Shown here piece after piece: positions 8,296 to 16,372 of a stretch of 64,000 nt of DNA (positions are counted from its first letter, which is position 1; every line of letters begins with the position of its first letter). The position numbers and the translations under genes were made by a program. Under the pieces are notes generated by a model that saw only the letters and a list, made by a program, of their open reading frames with translations, was not told the origin of the DNA and made no database searches. This DNA is from Agrococcus sp. ARC_14. GTDB taxonomy: Bacteria; Actinomycetota; Actinomycetes; Actinomycetales; Microbacteriaceae. The stretch is taken from NCBI RefSeq assembly GCF_022436485.1, contig NZ_JAKUDO010000001.1, positions 310,001 through 374,000 on the forward strand. Reading direction: 5' to 3'.

Positions 8296-8915
8296 GCCGC
8301 CGCCTCTGCCCCTGCGGTCGCGAGCGAGGCGTGCAGGGCGTGCGCGCTGGCGTAGGCGCGACCGGCCTCCTCGAGCAGCGCCTGCTCACCCTCGGCGTCG
8401 AGGCCGAAGGTCGAGATCGTCGTGCGGTACTGCGCCTTGAACGCATCCAGGTCGTCGATCGCGAAGCGGTAGAAGCTCGTGGTGCCCGCACCGAAGCGGC
8501 GGGCGAGCGTGCGACCGATGTGCTGGCCGCCCGAGAGGTCTCCGAGGTAGCGCGTGTAGTGGTGCGCCGCGAGGCGCACGGGGTCGTCGGCGAGCGATGC
8601 GAGCTGCGCCGCGTAGCTGACCGCGGCCGCCGTCGGCATGCGGATGCCGCCGAGCGCGTCGAGGTCGGCCTCGATGGCGGCGGTGCGCTCGAGCGCCTCG
8701 TCGTGCAGCGCCGCGACGAGGCCGCTGCCGCTCGCGGCGACGGCCGTCTCGAGCGCGCGATAGACCACCAGGTGCTGCGACGCCAGCAGCGCGTAGTCGT
8801 CGATCGAGCGCTCGCCTCGCAGCAGTCCCGTGAGGAAGCCGTCGCCGGCCGCGGCCTGGTGCGACGACCAGGTGGCGTCACGCAGTCGCACGGCGAGCTC
8901 GGGGGCTTCGGTCAC
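8292..8915 (-). CDS. hmuO: Heme oxygenase (biliverdin-producing)
   Basis: A 207-residue all-helical protein of the usual bacterial heme oxygenase length. H19 in TWSSHQAA is the expected proximal heme ligand. The distal-helix glycine motif appears as YLGDLSGGQHIGR. The enzyme opens heme to biliverdin, CO and Fe2+ and supplies iron from heme. GTG 8915 is the only sensible start before the conserved region. There is no clear ribosome-binding site, but an iron-box-like palindrome ends 5 nt upstream, which suggests a short or missing leader and iron control. Overlaps the DUF3159 gene. Confidence 0.9.
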   Translation of the reverse strand: MTEAPELAVRLRDATWSSHQAAAGDGFLTGLLRGERSIDDYALLASQHLVVYRALETAVAASGSGLVAALHDEALERTAAIEADLDALGGIRMPTAAAVSYAAQLASLADDPVRLAAHHYTRYLGDLSGGQHIGRTLARRFGAGTTSFYRFAIDDLDAFKAQYRTTISTFGLDAEGEQALLEEAGRAYASAHALHASLATAGAEAAA

Positions 8916-8919
8916 ATCA

Positions 8920-8935
8920 GTAAGGCTACCCTTAC
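8920..8935 (-). promoter_or_regulatory. Candidate DtxR/IdeR iron box upstream of heme oxygenase
   Basis: GTAAGGGTAGCCTTAC (minus strand) is an imperfect palindrome resembling the core of the DtxR/IdeR consensus TTAGGTTAGSCTAACCTAA. By eye it matches about 11 of 16 aligned positions. It lies directly before the GTG start, where a repressor would block transcription. Confidence 0.6.
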
Positions 8936-8985
8936 CCGCTCGCGGCTCGCCAGCGCGTTCCGCCGTGGAGGAAGGGGCGGCGACG

Positions 8986-9270
8986 TCAGTGCTGCGGGCG
9001 CGGCATGAGCAGCACGACGGCTCGCCGGATGTCGGCGCGCTCTTCGATCGGCACAGGCCACGGCACGGTCACGCGCTCGGCGACTGCGCGGTCGCCGCCG
9101 GCCTCCTGCACGTCGAACGCCAGCCCATCCGCACCGATCGTGACGAGGGTGGCGGATGCGGCGGTCGGTCGGCCGTGCGCACGCACGATGGCGAGCTGGT
9201 CGTCGACGTGATCGCCGTTCATGTGGGCGACGACGGCCGCGATCACGTCGTCGGTGAAGGCGTATGCCAT
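8986..9270 (-). CDS. DUF2470 domain protein
   Basis: A 94-residue protein starting MAYAFTDDVI. The motif AHMNGDHVDDQL is the DUF2470 signature found at the C-terminus of HugZ/pyridoxamine-oxidase-like heme-utilisation proteins; here it stands alone. Histidines in HMNGDH may take part in heme contact. The ATG overlaps the zwf stop (TGATG), so it is coupled to zwf, with heme oxygenase 70 nt further on. A role in heme or iron metabolism is suggested by domain and neighbour but not shown. Confidence 0.7.
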   Translation of the reverse strand: MAYAFTDDVIAAVVAHMNGDHVDDQLAIVRAHGRPTAASATLVTIGADGLAFDVQEAGGDRAVAERVTVPWPVPIEERADIRRAVVLLMPRPQH

Positions 9271-10643
9271 CAGTTGGTCTTCCAGCCGCGCGGGCCCTTC
9301 GAGCCCGCCGCGTACTCCTGCATCGGCACGGCGTCGCGCCGCCACGCCTTCAGCACGGGCTCGACGATGCGCCAGCACTGCTCGGCGGCGTCGCCCCGCA
9401 CTGCCAGCCGCGGATCGCTGTCGAGGATCGAGGCGAGGACCTCTCCGTAGGGCAGCAGCTGGCCCCCACCGAGCTCGCCGCGCAGCACGGTCTGCTCGAG
9501 CGTGAACGGGTCGCCCTTGCCGTTCGTGGTGATGTGCAGCTCGAAGCCGTCGGGCTTGAAGTCGATGATCAGCCGGTCGGGGGTGTCGCGGCCGCCGAAG
9601 CCCGTCGGCACGTGCGCCGGTGGCTTCCAGTGGATGATGGCGCGCTTGCGGATGCCCGCGAGCGACTTGCCGGACCGCAGGATGAAGGGAACCCCCGCCC
9701 AGCGCGCCGTGGCGATCTCGACCTGCAGCTCGGCCAGCGTCTCGGTGGCGAGCTTCGGATCGACGCCCTCCTCCGCGACGTAGTCGGGCACCTCGCGACC
9801 GCCGATGCTGCCTGCCGTGTAGCGAGCGCGGCGGGAGTGCTTGACGGGATCGACGACGCTCGTGGCGCGCAGCACCTGGCTGACCGCGTCACGCAGATCC
9901 TGCGCCGAGACGCTCGAGATCGGCTCGATGGCGATGAGCGCCATGATCTGCAGCAGGTGCGACTGGATCATGTCGCGCAGCGCACCGTTGCGGTCGTAGT
10001 AGCCGGCGCGACCCTCGAGCGTGACGGTCTCGTCATAGAGGATCTCGACCCGCTCGATGCTGTCGCGATCCCAGACGGGCTCGAACAGCCGATTCGCGAA
10101 GCGCAGGCCGAGCAGGTTGAGCACGGTGTGGAGGCCCAGGAAGTGGTCGATGCGGAAGATGCGCTCCTCCGGCACGATGCGGGTGACGAGCGCGTTGAGC
10201 CGCGCCGCCGCCTCGAGGCTGTCGCCGAACGGCTTCTCGATCGCCAGGATCGTGCCCTCGGGCACGCCCACCTGCTCGAGCGTCGTGCAGACGAGCTCGG
10301 TGACGTGCGGCGGCAGCGCGAAGTAGATGACGAGCCGGTCGCAGCCGATCGAGTCGATGAGCTCGCGCAGTGCTTTCGGGTCGGTGGCGTCGGCCGCGAC
10401 GTAGCGGGTGCTCGCGAGCACGTGCTTGGAAGCCGCGGTCTGGGTGCCGTCGACCTGCATGGCGGTGCGCACGCGGGTCTCCCAGTCGCCTTCGCTCAGC
10501 TCGCGCAGGTCGGCGCCGACGATCTCGACGCGGCGGCTCGGCTGCACCCGCAGCAGGGTCGCGATGCCCGGCAGCAGCAGTCGGCTGGTGAGGTCGCCGG
10601 ATGCGCCGAGGATGAGCAGGGTGGTCTGGGGCTTGGGGGCCAT
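9270..10643 (-). CDS. zwf: Glucose-6-phosphate 1-dehydrogenase
   Basis: A 457-residue enzyme starting MAPKPQTTLL. GASGDL near residues 13-18 is the NADP-binding loop, EKPFGDS is conserved, and RIDHFLGL carries the catalytic histidine region (usually RIDHYLGK; here Phe-Leu-Gly-Leu, losing the Lys). C-terminal family blocks such as the IDFKPDG region are present. It catalyses the first step of the oxidative pentose phosphate pathway. The gene stands outside the usual tal-pgi-zwf-opcA cluster. Together with the altered signature this suggests a second, accessory G6PD-family copy, perhaps with another cofactor or substrate. Confidence 0.8.
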   Translation of the reverse strand: MAPKPQTTLLILGASGDLTSRLLLPGIATLLRVQPSRRVEIVGADLRELSEGDWETRVRTAMQVDGTQTAASKHVLASTRYVAADATDPKALRELIDSIGCDRLVIYFALPPHVTELVCTTLEQVGVPEGTILAIEKPFGDSLEAAARLNALVTRIVPEERIFRIDHFLGLHTVLNLLGLRFANRLFEPVWDRDSIERVEILYDETVTLEGRAGYYDRNGALRDMIQSHLLQIMALIAIEPISSVSAQDLRDAVSQVLRATSVVDPVKHSRRARYTAGSIGGREVPDYVAEEGVDPKLATETLAELQVEIATARWAGVPFILRSGKSLAGIRKRAIIHWKPPAHVPTGFGGRDTPDRLIIDFKPDGFELHITTNGKGDPFTLEQTVLRGELGGGQLLPYGEVLASILDSDPRLAVRGDAAEQCWRIVEPVLKAWRRDAVPMQEYAAGSKGPRGWKTN

Positions 10644-10693
10644 GCGTCGATCCTTGCATCCGTCGGGAGCAGTCGACCCGTGACGCATCGTCG

Positions 10694-10709
10694 AATGGGC
10701 TATACCATT
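10694..10709. promoter_or_regulatory. Candidate GntR/HutC-type operator upstream of PTS operon
   Basis: AATGGGCTATACCATT is an imperfect palindrome (AATGG/CCATT arms around a TATA-like centre) 29 nt before the PTS start. GntR regulators of the HutC/UTRA group bind TGGT-TATA-ACCA-type sites. The likely binder is the GntR protein at 13223-13978. The central TATACC could also serve as the -10 box. Confidence 0.55.
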
Positions 10710-10738
10710 GCGCTACCCCGGAGGCGAAGGAGCCACCC

Positions 10739-12574
10739 ATGGATGTGTTCGAGAGCATCGTCCGACTGATCGCGGACAACCTCTTCAACCAGGTCGCGGT
10801 GCTGATCGGCATCATCGCGGCCGTCGGCTTGATGCTGCAGCGCAAGCCCTTCGACGAGGTCGTCGCCGGCGCGCTGCGCGCCACGATCGGCGTGGTGATC
10901 CTCAACATCGGCGTGGAGATCTTCGTCGGGGGGCTCGTCAGCTTCCAGGCGATCGTCTCGAGCGCCGTCGGGCTCGAGGCGCCCACAGCATCCTCGACCC
11001 TCGCCGACTTCAACGCCGGCCCCGGCTCGGTCGTGCCGCTCATGATCGCGGGTGGCTTCGTGGTGCACCTCGCGCTCGTGCGCATCTTCCCGGCGGCGCG
11101 CTACGTGTATCTGACCGGACACCTCATGTACTGGATGAGCGTCGTGGTCGCCGCGAGCCTCGTGGAGGCCTTCGGCGCGGTCGATCGCTGGCTGCTCGCA
11201 GGCGTCGGCTCGATCCTGCTCGGCTGCTACTGGGTGCTGCAGCCACTGTGGACGGCCCCGCTGATGCGCAAGGTGATGGGCGGCGATGAGGTCGGCCTGG
11301 CGCACACCACGTCGACGCTTGCGATCGCCACCGGCTACGGTGCACGCGCGATGCGGCTGGGCGACCCGCAGCGGCACGACAGCGAACGGCTGCAGCTGCC
11401 GAAGGCACTGTCGTTCTTCAAGGACATCAATGTCTCGACCGCCTTCATCATCAGCGTCATCATGCTGATCGCGATCGCCTTCGCCGACGCCGCGGTGGTC
11501 GAGGAGCAGATGGCAGGGGCCACGGTGCTGCCATGGGTCTGGGCGATCCTGCAGGCGCTGCGCTTCGCCGCCGGCATCGCCATCCTGCTGTTCGGCGTGC
11601 GGATGTTCCTGGCCGAGATCGTGCCGGCGTTCCGAGGCCTGAGCGAGCGTGCGCTTCCCGGTACGCGGCCCGCGCTCGACATCCCTGTCACTTTCACCAA
11701 GGCGCCGACGGCCGTCATGGTGGGGTTCGTCGTCTCGACGGTGGTGTTCCTGATCCTCATGGGCGTGTTCGCGGCGGCCGGCTGGTTCGTGCTCGTGCCG
11801 CCGATGATCATGCTGTTCTTCGGCGGCGGGGCCGGAGGCGTGTTCGGCAATGCGGTCGCCGGCTGGCGGGGCGCGGTCTTCGGCGGCGTGCTCAACGGGG
11901 TCGTGCTGGCCTTCGGTCAGTGGATCGGCTGGGGGCTCTACGGCAGCACCGCACCCGAGCTCGCGACGCTCGCTGACCCGGACTGGTTCGCGATCGGGTG
12001 GATCGTGCTCGGCGTCGGCCACCTGCTCGCCCCGCTCGGCGTCTGGGCGATGTGGCTCATCGCGCTCGCGGCGCTCGCGATCACCGTGGTCGTGCTGCTG
12101 GTGCTCGGCCGTCGTGCGAAGGCGCTCGGCATCGACCTGCAGGCGCAGCCGGAAGGTCGCAGCACGGATGCGGTGCTCGGCGCGTTCGCGCCGGCAGGCA
12201 GTGTCGAGGGCGACCGTGAGACCCCTGGCCTCGACCGTGCCGAACGCCCCGCCTCGCGCGGCGCGCATGCCGCGAGCGGTCGGCCGGATCGGCTGGAGGT
12301 GCTGGCGGTGTGCGGCGCGGGCATGGGCTCGAGCCTCATCCTGCGGCGCACGGTCGAGCAGGCCCTGGAGCGGCTCGGCATCGACGCCGACGTCACCCAC
12401 ACCGACGTCGGGTCGGCGCGCGGCTCGAGCCCCGACGTGGTCGTGGCGCAGCCGACCTACCTCGAGGAGATCTCGGCGATCGCCGAGGTCGCGGTGCCGG
12501 TCGAGAGCTTCGTCGACGTCAAGGAGACCGAGCGGCGGATGCGCGCGGCGCTGGAGGCGCACGGATGGCTGTGA
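10739..12574 (+). CDS. PTS ascorbate-family transporter, fused IIC-IIB
   Basis: A 611-residue membrane protein. Residues 1 to about 460 form the IIC permease of the ascorbate/galactitol superfamily (SgaT/UlaA-like), with roughly ten hydrophobic segments and GGGAGGVFGNA. A variable linker (460-515) leads to a IIB domain with the phospho-acceptor C525 in VCGAGMGSSL. No IIA domain is present here, so it must come from elsewhere. GGAGGCGAAGGAG precedes the ATG. It overlaps the SIS gene by 10 nt. The sugar is unknown; the SIS partner hints at a phosphorylated aldose or amino sugar product. Confidence 0.85.
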   Translation: MDVFESIVRLIADNLFNQVAVLIGIIAAVGLMLQRKPFDEVVAGALRATIGVVILNIGVEIFVGGLVSFQAIVSSAVGLEAPTASSTLADFNAGPGSVVPLMIAGGFVVHLALVRIFPAARYVYLTGHLMYWMSVVVAASLVEAFGAVDRWLLAGVGSILLGCYWVLQPLWTAPLMRKVMGGDEVGLAHTTSTLAIATGYGARAMRLGDPQRHDSERLQLPKALSFFKDINVSTAFIISVIMLIAIAFADAAVVEEQMAGATVLPWVWAILQALRFAAGIAILLFGVRMFLAEIVPAFRGLSERALPGTRPALDIPVTFTKAPTAVMVGFVVSTVVFLILMGVFAAAGWFVLVPPMIMLFFGGGAGGVFGNAVAGWRGAVFGGVLNGVVLAFGQWIGWGLYGSTAPELATLADPDWFAIGWIVLGVGHLLAPLGVWAMWLIALAALAITVVVLLVLGRRAKALGIDLQAQPEGRSTDAVLGAFAPAGSVEGDRETPGLDRAERPASRGAHAASGRPDRLEVLAVCGAGMGSSLILRRTVEQALERLGIDADVTHTDVGSARGSSPDVVVAQPTYLEEISAIAEVAVPVESFVDVKETERRMRAALEAHGWL

Positions 12575-13272
12575 CGGGAGCAGAGGCGATCGCCCGCATC
12601 GTCGCCGACGTGTGCGAGCGCAACGCGACGAGCGTGCGCGACGCCGCCGAGCGCATCCGCCGCACGCTCGCCGACGGGGGGCTCCTGCGCCCTGCGGGCG
12701 CCGGCCATTCGCTCGCCACGGTCATGGAGGTGTTCTTCCGTGCCGGAGGCCTCGCGGGGGTGCGGCCGATCTGGCACCCGCGGGTGCTGCCGCTGCACGG
12801 CGCGAGTGCCTCGACCGCCGCCGAGCGGGAGCCGGGACTGGGCCGGGGCGTCGCAGAGGAAGCCGGCATCGAGCCGCGGGACACCGTGCTGGTCGTCTCG
12901 AGCTCGGGGATCAACCCCTACCCGGTCGAGATCGCCCAGGTGGCACGCGAGCGGGGTGCCACCGTGATCGCCATCACCGCGGCCAGCGCGAGCAGGGCCG
13001 CATCCCCGCGCGCGGGGGCGCGCCTGCTCGAGCTCGCCGATGTCGTGCTCGACACCGGCGCCCCGCGTGGCGACGTGACGTGGCCGGCAGAGGCGCCGTC
13101 GACCGCGGCGGCTTCGAGCCTGGCCGCGACAGCTCTGTGGATGCGCGTGCAGCAGGAGATCGTCGACGCTGCGCCCGATGTCGAGCTGTGGCGCAGCGCC
13201 AACGTCGAGGGCAACGACTCGCTCAACCGCGCGGTCGCAGCGCGCTGGGCAGCCCGGATCCCCGAGCTCTGA
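12565..13272 (+). CDS. SIS-domain sugar isomerase-like protein (UPF0309 type)
   Basis: A 235-residue protein with a single SIS domain, starting MAVTGAEAIA. The family block AGAGHSLATVMEVFFRAGGL (about 47-66) matches UPF0309/SIS_2 proteins (usually GTGHSH..EE.F.RAGGL), and VSSSGINPYPVE is the sugar-phosphate loop. Such proteins bind phosphosugars and usually isomerise or deaminate them. It is coupled to the PTS gene by a 10-nt overlap, so it probably acts on the imported phosphosugar. Its 3' end overlaps the convergent GntR gene by 50 bp. Confidence 0.8.
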   Translation: MAVTGAEAIARIVADVCERNATSVRDAAERIRRTLADGGLLRPAGAGHSLATVMEVFFRAGGLAGVRPIWHPRVLPLHGASASTAAEREPGLGRGVAEEAGIEPRDTVLVVSSSGINPYPVEIAQVARERGATVIAITAASASRAASPRAGARLLELADVVLDTGAPRGDVTWPAEAPSTAAASSLAATALWMRVQQEIVDAAPDVELWRSANVEGNDSLNRAVAARWAARIPEL

Positions 13273-13978
13273 CGGGCACGATCCCGGCGCGCAGCTCGAA
13301 CCGGTCGGCGGGATAGATCGAGAGCGTGTGCTCGATGGTGCGGCCCGCGACCACAGAGTCGCGCACGAACTCGATCACCGCCTCGCCGGGCTGCATCGCC
13401 AGTGCCGCGACATCCGTCTCTCGCACGATCGCGGCGCGGATCGTCTGCTCGCCGGAGTCGAATCGCAGCCCGAACCGCTCGTCGAGCACGCGGTACAGCG
13501 ACTCGGTCGCCGGGTCGAAGCGCTCGAGAAGGCCGGGCACCGCGTCCGCCACGAGCCTGCTCCGCTCGATCGCCATCGGCAGCCCGTCCGCGAGTCGCAA
13601 CCGATCGAGCCGCACCACCGGCTCGGCCGCACCGATGCCGAGCGCGGCGGCAGCCTCGCCGTCGGTCGCAACCTCGGCCAGCAGGACCCGCGAGCTCGGC
13701 ACCAGCCCGCGCGCGCGCATGTCGTCGCTGAAGCTCGTCAGCTGCAGCGGCAGGCTCACCGCCGGTCGTGCCACGAACGACCCGCGACCGACCTGGCGCA
13801 CCAGCCTTCCCTCGCGCTCGAGCACCGCGAGCGCTCGCCTGGCGGTCATCCGCGACACGCCCTCGTCGTCGGCGAGCTGGCGCTCGCTCGGCACAGCAGC
13901 GCCGATCGGCAGAGCGTCGATGAGTCGGTGCAGCCGCTCGACGAGCCCGCGATACTTCGGCTCGGCGCGAGGCTCCAT
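13223..13978 (-). CDS. GntR/HutC-family regulator with UTRA domain
   Basis: A 251-residue regulator starting MEPRAEPKYRGLVERLHRLI. The winged helix-turn-helix (about 10-75) shows PSERQLADDEGVSRMTARRAL and a wing GRGSFVARP. The UTRA ligand domain follows (LPLQLTSFSDDMRARG onward). Convergent with and overlapping the SIS gene, it is the obvious local regulator of the PTS-SIS operon; its ligand is likely the phosphosugar. The C-terminal 16 residues are encoded within the SIS gene's 3' end, an antisense arrangement that could add mutual interference. Confidence 0.85.
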   Translation of the reverse strand: MEPRAEPKYRGLVERLHRLIDALPIGAAVPSERQLADDEGVSRMTARRALAVLEREGRLVRQVGRGSFVARPAVSLPLQLTSFSDDMRARGLVPSSRVLLAEVATDGEAAAALGIGAAEPVVRLDRLRLADGLPMAIERSRLVADAVPGLLERFDPATESLYRVLDERFGLRFDSGEQTIRAAIVRETDVAALAMQPGEAVIEFVRDSVVAGRTIEHTLSIYPADRFELRAGIVPVRARGSGLPSALRPRG

Positions 13979-14096
13979 GTCGCCATCCTGGCACCCGGCC
14001 CCGCACTGCCGCACGGCGGCGGTACGCGAAGAGCGCCCCGGCAGGAGCCGAGGCGCTCGCGTGCGGGGCCGTGCCCGCGTCAGCCGTGGGGGCGCA

Positions 14097-14357
14097 TCAC
14101 CAGATGACGCCGCCGCCGATCGAGATGCCGCCGTAGGTCAGCAGCACGAAGACGGCCGCAACGATGGCCGGGGCGATGCCCCTGCCGCCGGCGTGACGCG
14201 ACTTGAACAGCGCGATGATCGCGAGGATCGCGGCGATCGCCGCCAGGCCGCCGCCGAGGATGAGGCCGATGAAGAGCGGGATGGGCATGAGGACCAGGCC
14301 GAGGAGCCCGATCCAGAACGCCCACCACGCCCAGGGGTTGGAGCGTTTCGTTTGCAT
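14097..14357 (-). CDS. Small membrane protein (DUF4190-like)
   Basis: An 86-residue protein starting MQTKRSNPWAWWAFW with two or three hydrophobic segments (about 10-55 and 66-84) and an internal RHAGGRG loop. The pattern resembles DUF4190 membrane proteins common in actinobacteria, of unknown function. ATG 14357 is followed directly by the conserved Trp-rich start; the longer frame upstream looks non-coding. Confidence 0.65.
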   Translation of the reverse strand: MQTKRSNPWAWWAFWIGLLGLVLMPIPLFIGLILGGGLAAIAAILAIIALFKSRHAGGRGIAPAIVAAVFVLLTYGGISIGGGVIW

Positions 14358-14489
14358 GCCCCCATCCTCTCGCGTCGCTGCTTCGAGATCGCCGTGAGCG
14401 CGAGGTTGATCGGCTATGGCCGGTCTTGAGCCACCCTTCAGGCGCGAGGCATTGCTCGAGTTCTGTAACGGTGTGATCATTGGATGGCG

Positions 14490-14522
14490 GCGCCCCCACC
14501 CGTCGTGACCGGGTGGGGGCGC
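14490..14522. terminator. Strong bidirectional hairpin
   Basis: Perfect 13-bp stem GCGCCCCCACCCG (14490-14502) / CGGGTGGGGGCGC (14510-14522), 7-nt loop. It lies between two divergent genes, so it does not clearly end either one. It may belong to a short transcript or act as a structural element. No gene is visible in 14358-14644. Confidence 0.55.
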
Positions 14523-14570
14523 GGTCTCCGTCTCGGGGGCGTCCGGCGGCTGGGGTGTGCCGGCTGCACC

Positions 14571-14614
14571 CGACCGGTCGCCGCATCCGACCGGTCGCCG
14601 CATCCGACCGACCG
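14571..14614. repeat. 17-bp tandem repeat
   Basis: CGACCGGTCG (itself a palindrome) alternates with CCGCATC with a 17-bp period at 14571, 14588 and 14605 (last copy CGACCGACCG). It lies 30 nt upstream of the HhH-GPD gene and could be an operator array. Confidence 0.7.
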
Positions 14615-14644
14615 CCCATCGCGCCGCCGTGGCAGGCTGGGAGC

Positions 14645-15226
14645 ATGACCCGCGAGCTGCACATCACCGGCGACGACGCCGCCGACCGCCTCCTCTCCGA
14701 CGACGACTTCGCGCTGCTCACCGGCATGCTGCTCGATCAGCAGGTGACGATGGAGACCGCCTTCGCCGGGCCCGCGAAGCTGCACGACCGGCTCGACGGC
14801 TTCGACCCATCCGCCATCGCCCGCATGGACCCCGACGAGTTCCTCGCGGCGTTCAGCGAGAAGCCGGCGGTGCACCGATTCCCGGGCTCGATGGCCAAGC
14901 GCGTGCAGACGCTCGCGAGTGTGATCGTCGAGGAGTGGGGCGGCGACGCGGGCGCGATCTGGCGTCGGGGCGATCCCGACGGCGCTGAGGTGCTGCGGCG
15001 CCTCAAGGCGCTGCCGGGCTTCGGCGAGCAGAAGGCGAAGATCTTCCTGGCGCTGCTCGGCAAGCAGGCGGGCTTCGCCGGCACGGGCTGGGCGGATGCG
15101 TCGGCCCCGTATGGCGAGCAGGGCGCGAAGCGCTCGGTGGCCGACATCGTCGACGCCGCCTCGCTCGCCGAGGTGCGCGCAACCAAGCAGGCGGCGAAGG
15201 CTGCAGCGAAGGCCGCCAAGGACTGA
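14645..15226 (+). CDS. HhH-GPD-type base excision DNA repair protein
   Basis: A 193-residue protein starting MTRELHITGDDAADRLLSDD. A helix-hairpin-helix segment LKALPGFGEQKAKIFLALLGK (about 119-139) marks the endonuclease III/AlkA superfamily. The N-terminal part has LLTGMLLDQQVTMETAF, matching the usual L.G.ILDQQV.ME block of actinobacterial HhH-GPD proteins. The catalytic Lys of EndoIII is not evident and there is no 4Fe-4S cluster loop. The C-terminal tail is Lys/Ala-rich. Target lesion unknown. Confidence 0.75.
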   Translation: MTRELHITGDDAADRLLSDDDFALLTGMLLDQQVTMETAFAGPAKLHDRLDGFDPSAIARMDPDEFLAAFSEKPAVHRFPGSMAKRVQTLASVIVEEWGGDAGAIWRRGDPDGAEVLRRLKALPGFGEQKAKIFLALLGKQAGFAGTGWADASAPYGEQGAKRSVADIVDAASLAEVRATKQAAKAAAKAAKD

Positions 15227-15277
15227 TCCTGCCGAGCTCACCTGCGCGGCGGAGCCGCTGAGCGGACAGAGTGTCGA

Positions 15278-15313
15278 CTTGGTGCTCGATTGTCGCGACA
15301 GACGTGCACCAAG
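15278..15313. repeat. Nested palindrome
   Basis: CTTGGTGC (15278-15285) and GCACCAAG (15306-15313) flank TGTCGCGACA (15291-15300), itself a perfect 10-bp palindrome. It follows the HhH-GPD gene by about 50 nt and could be its terminator or a dispersed repeat. Confidence 0.6.
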
Positions 15314-15411
15314 CTGACGATCTGTCGAGCGGAGCGGGCTGGCACCGCGGCTCTCGAAGGATCATTCTGCAGGCTGACGCGAGTGGCGCCGCGCATCCGT
15401 AGCCTGGCGCC

Positions 15412-16317
15412 ATGACCGCCTCCGCAGCACCGATGCTGGCGTCGCTCCTGCCGCGCCCGACGCCGGCCGACCCGCTCGAGCTCGCCGCGATGCAGCGCGC
15501 CCGGCTCCGCAGCAGCGTCGCCTGGCTGCTCGCCGGCGTCGTCGGCGCGCAGTTCGCCGGGCTGGCGTTCCCGTTCGGCGGAACGGCGGGCAGATGGGTC
15601 GTGTTCGGGCTCGTCGCGGCCGTCGCGCTGTCGATGCTCGCGGCTGGATTCGCGCAGCTTGTGCTGCTGGCCTGGGCGCAGCCCCGGCGCGCGCCGCAGG
15701 TGGCCGGCATCGCGGTTGGCGCGGCGCTCGGGGCGCTGCTCGCGCCTGTCGCCGGCCTGCTGAGCTTCGCCTTCGGCCTGGTGCACCTCGCCGGGCCGGT
15801 CGCGGCGCTCGCCTTCGGCATCATGCTGCTCGGCTTCGATCCCCGCATGCGCAGCGCAATGCCGCGACCCTGGCTCGGCGTGCTCGCCGGGCTCGGCACG
15901 GGCATCGTCGCGCTCGCGGTGGGCGCTATCGACGGGGCAGCGCTGCTGCCGCTCGCGATGGTGCCGGGCGTGCCGCTACACGAGATCTACGCGCTGCTGG
16001 TCGCCGCCGGGGAGGACGGAGGCGTGTGGGTGCCGCTCATTTGGGCGGCGTTGTGGGCCGTGGCGCTCGTGACGCTCGCGCTCGGGCTTCTGCGCAACCG
16101 GCGCTCGCAGCGCGGCGCGCTCGGCGTGCTGGTGGCAGCGGTCGCCGGAGCGCTGCTGGCGTTGCCGGTGACGCAGTTCTCGATGGGCATGAGCCTGGGC
16201 GACACCGTGGTGACGCAGGGCAGCCACGTGTCTCCGGCCTATCCCGCGATCCTGCTGGCCGGTGCGCTGTTGGCCGCGCTGGCGGCCGGGCTGCTGATCG
16301 GGGCGCGACAACGCTGA
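15412..16317 (+). CDS. Polytopic membrane protein of unknown function
   Basis: A 301-residue protein that I do not recognise. Hydrophobic stretches at about 36-58, 62-90, 98-140, 152-175, 199-222, 230-250 and 275-297 suggest seven or so membrane spans. The N-terminus (ASLLPRPTPADPLELAAMQRAR) is cytoplasmic-looking. A polar loop GMSLGDTVVTQGSHVSPAY lies between the last two spans. It stands alone between the HhH-GPD gene and the convergent nagB. Confidence 0.55.
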   Translation: MTASAAPMLASLLPRPTPADPLELAAMQRARLRSSVAWLLAGVVGAQFAGLAFPFGGTAGRWVVFGLVAAVALSMLAAGFAQLVLLAWAQPRRAPQVAGIAVGAALGALLAPVAGLLSFAFGLVHLAGPVAALAFGIMLLGFDPRMRSAMPRPWLGVLAGLGTGIVALAVGAIDGAALLPLAMVPGVPLHEIYALLVAAGEDGGVWVPLIWAALWAVALVTLALGLLRNRRSQRGALGVLVAAVAGALLALPVTQFSMGMSLGDTVVTQGSHVSPAYPAILLAGALLAALAAGLLIGARQR

Positions 16318-16319
16318 GT

Positions 16320-16369
16320 GGTCTCGTGACGCGCTGGGGCTGCGCCTGAGTGCTCCTCGACCGACGAGC
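16320..16369. repeat. Half copy of the GGTCTCGTGACG intergenic repeat
   Basis: GGTCTCGTGACG (16320-16331) and GCTCCTCGACC (16352-16362) repeat the left half of the palindrome at 7265-7381. It fills the short gap between two convergent genes. Confidence 0.7.
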
Positions 16370-16372
16370 GGC

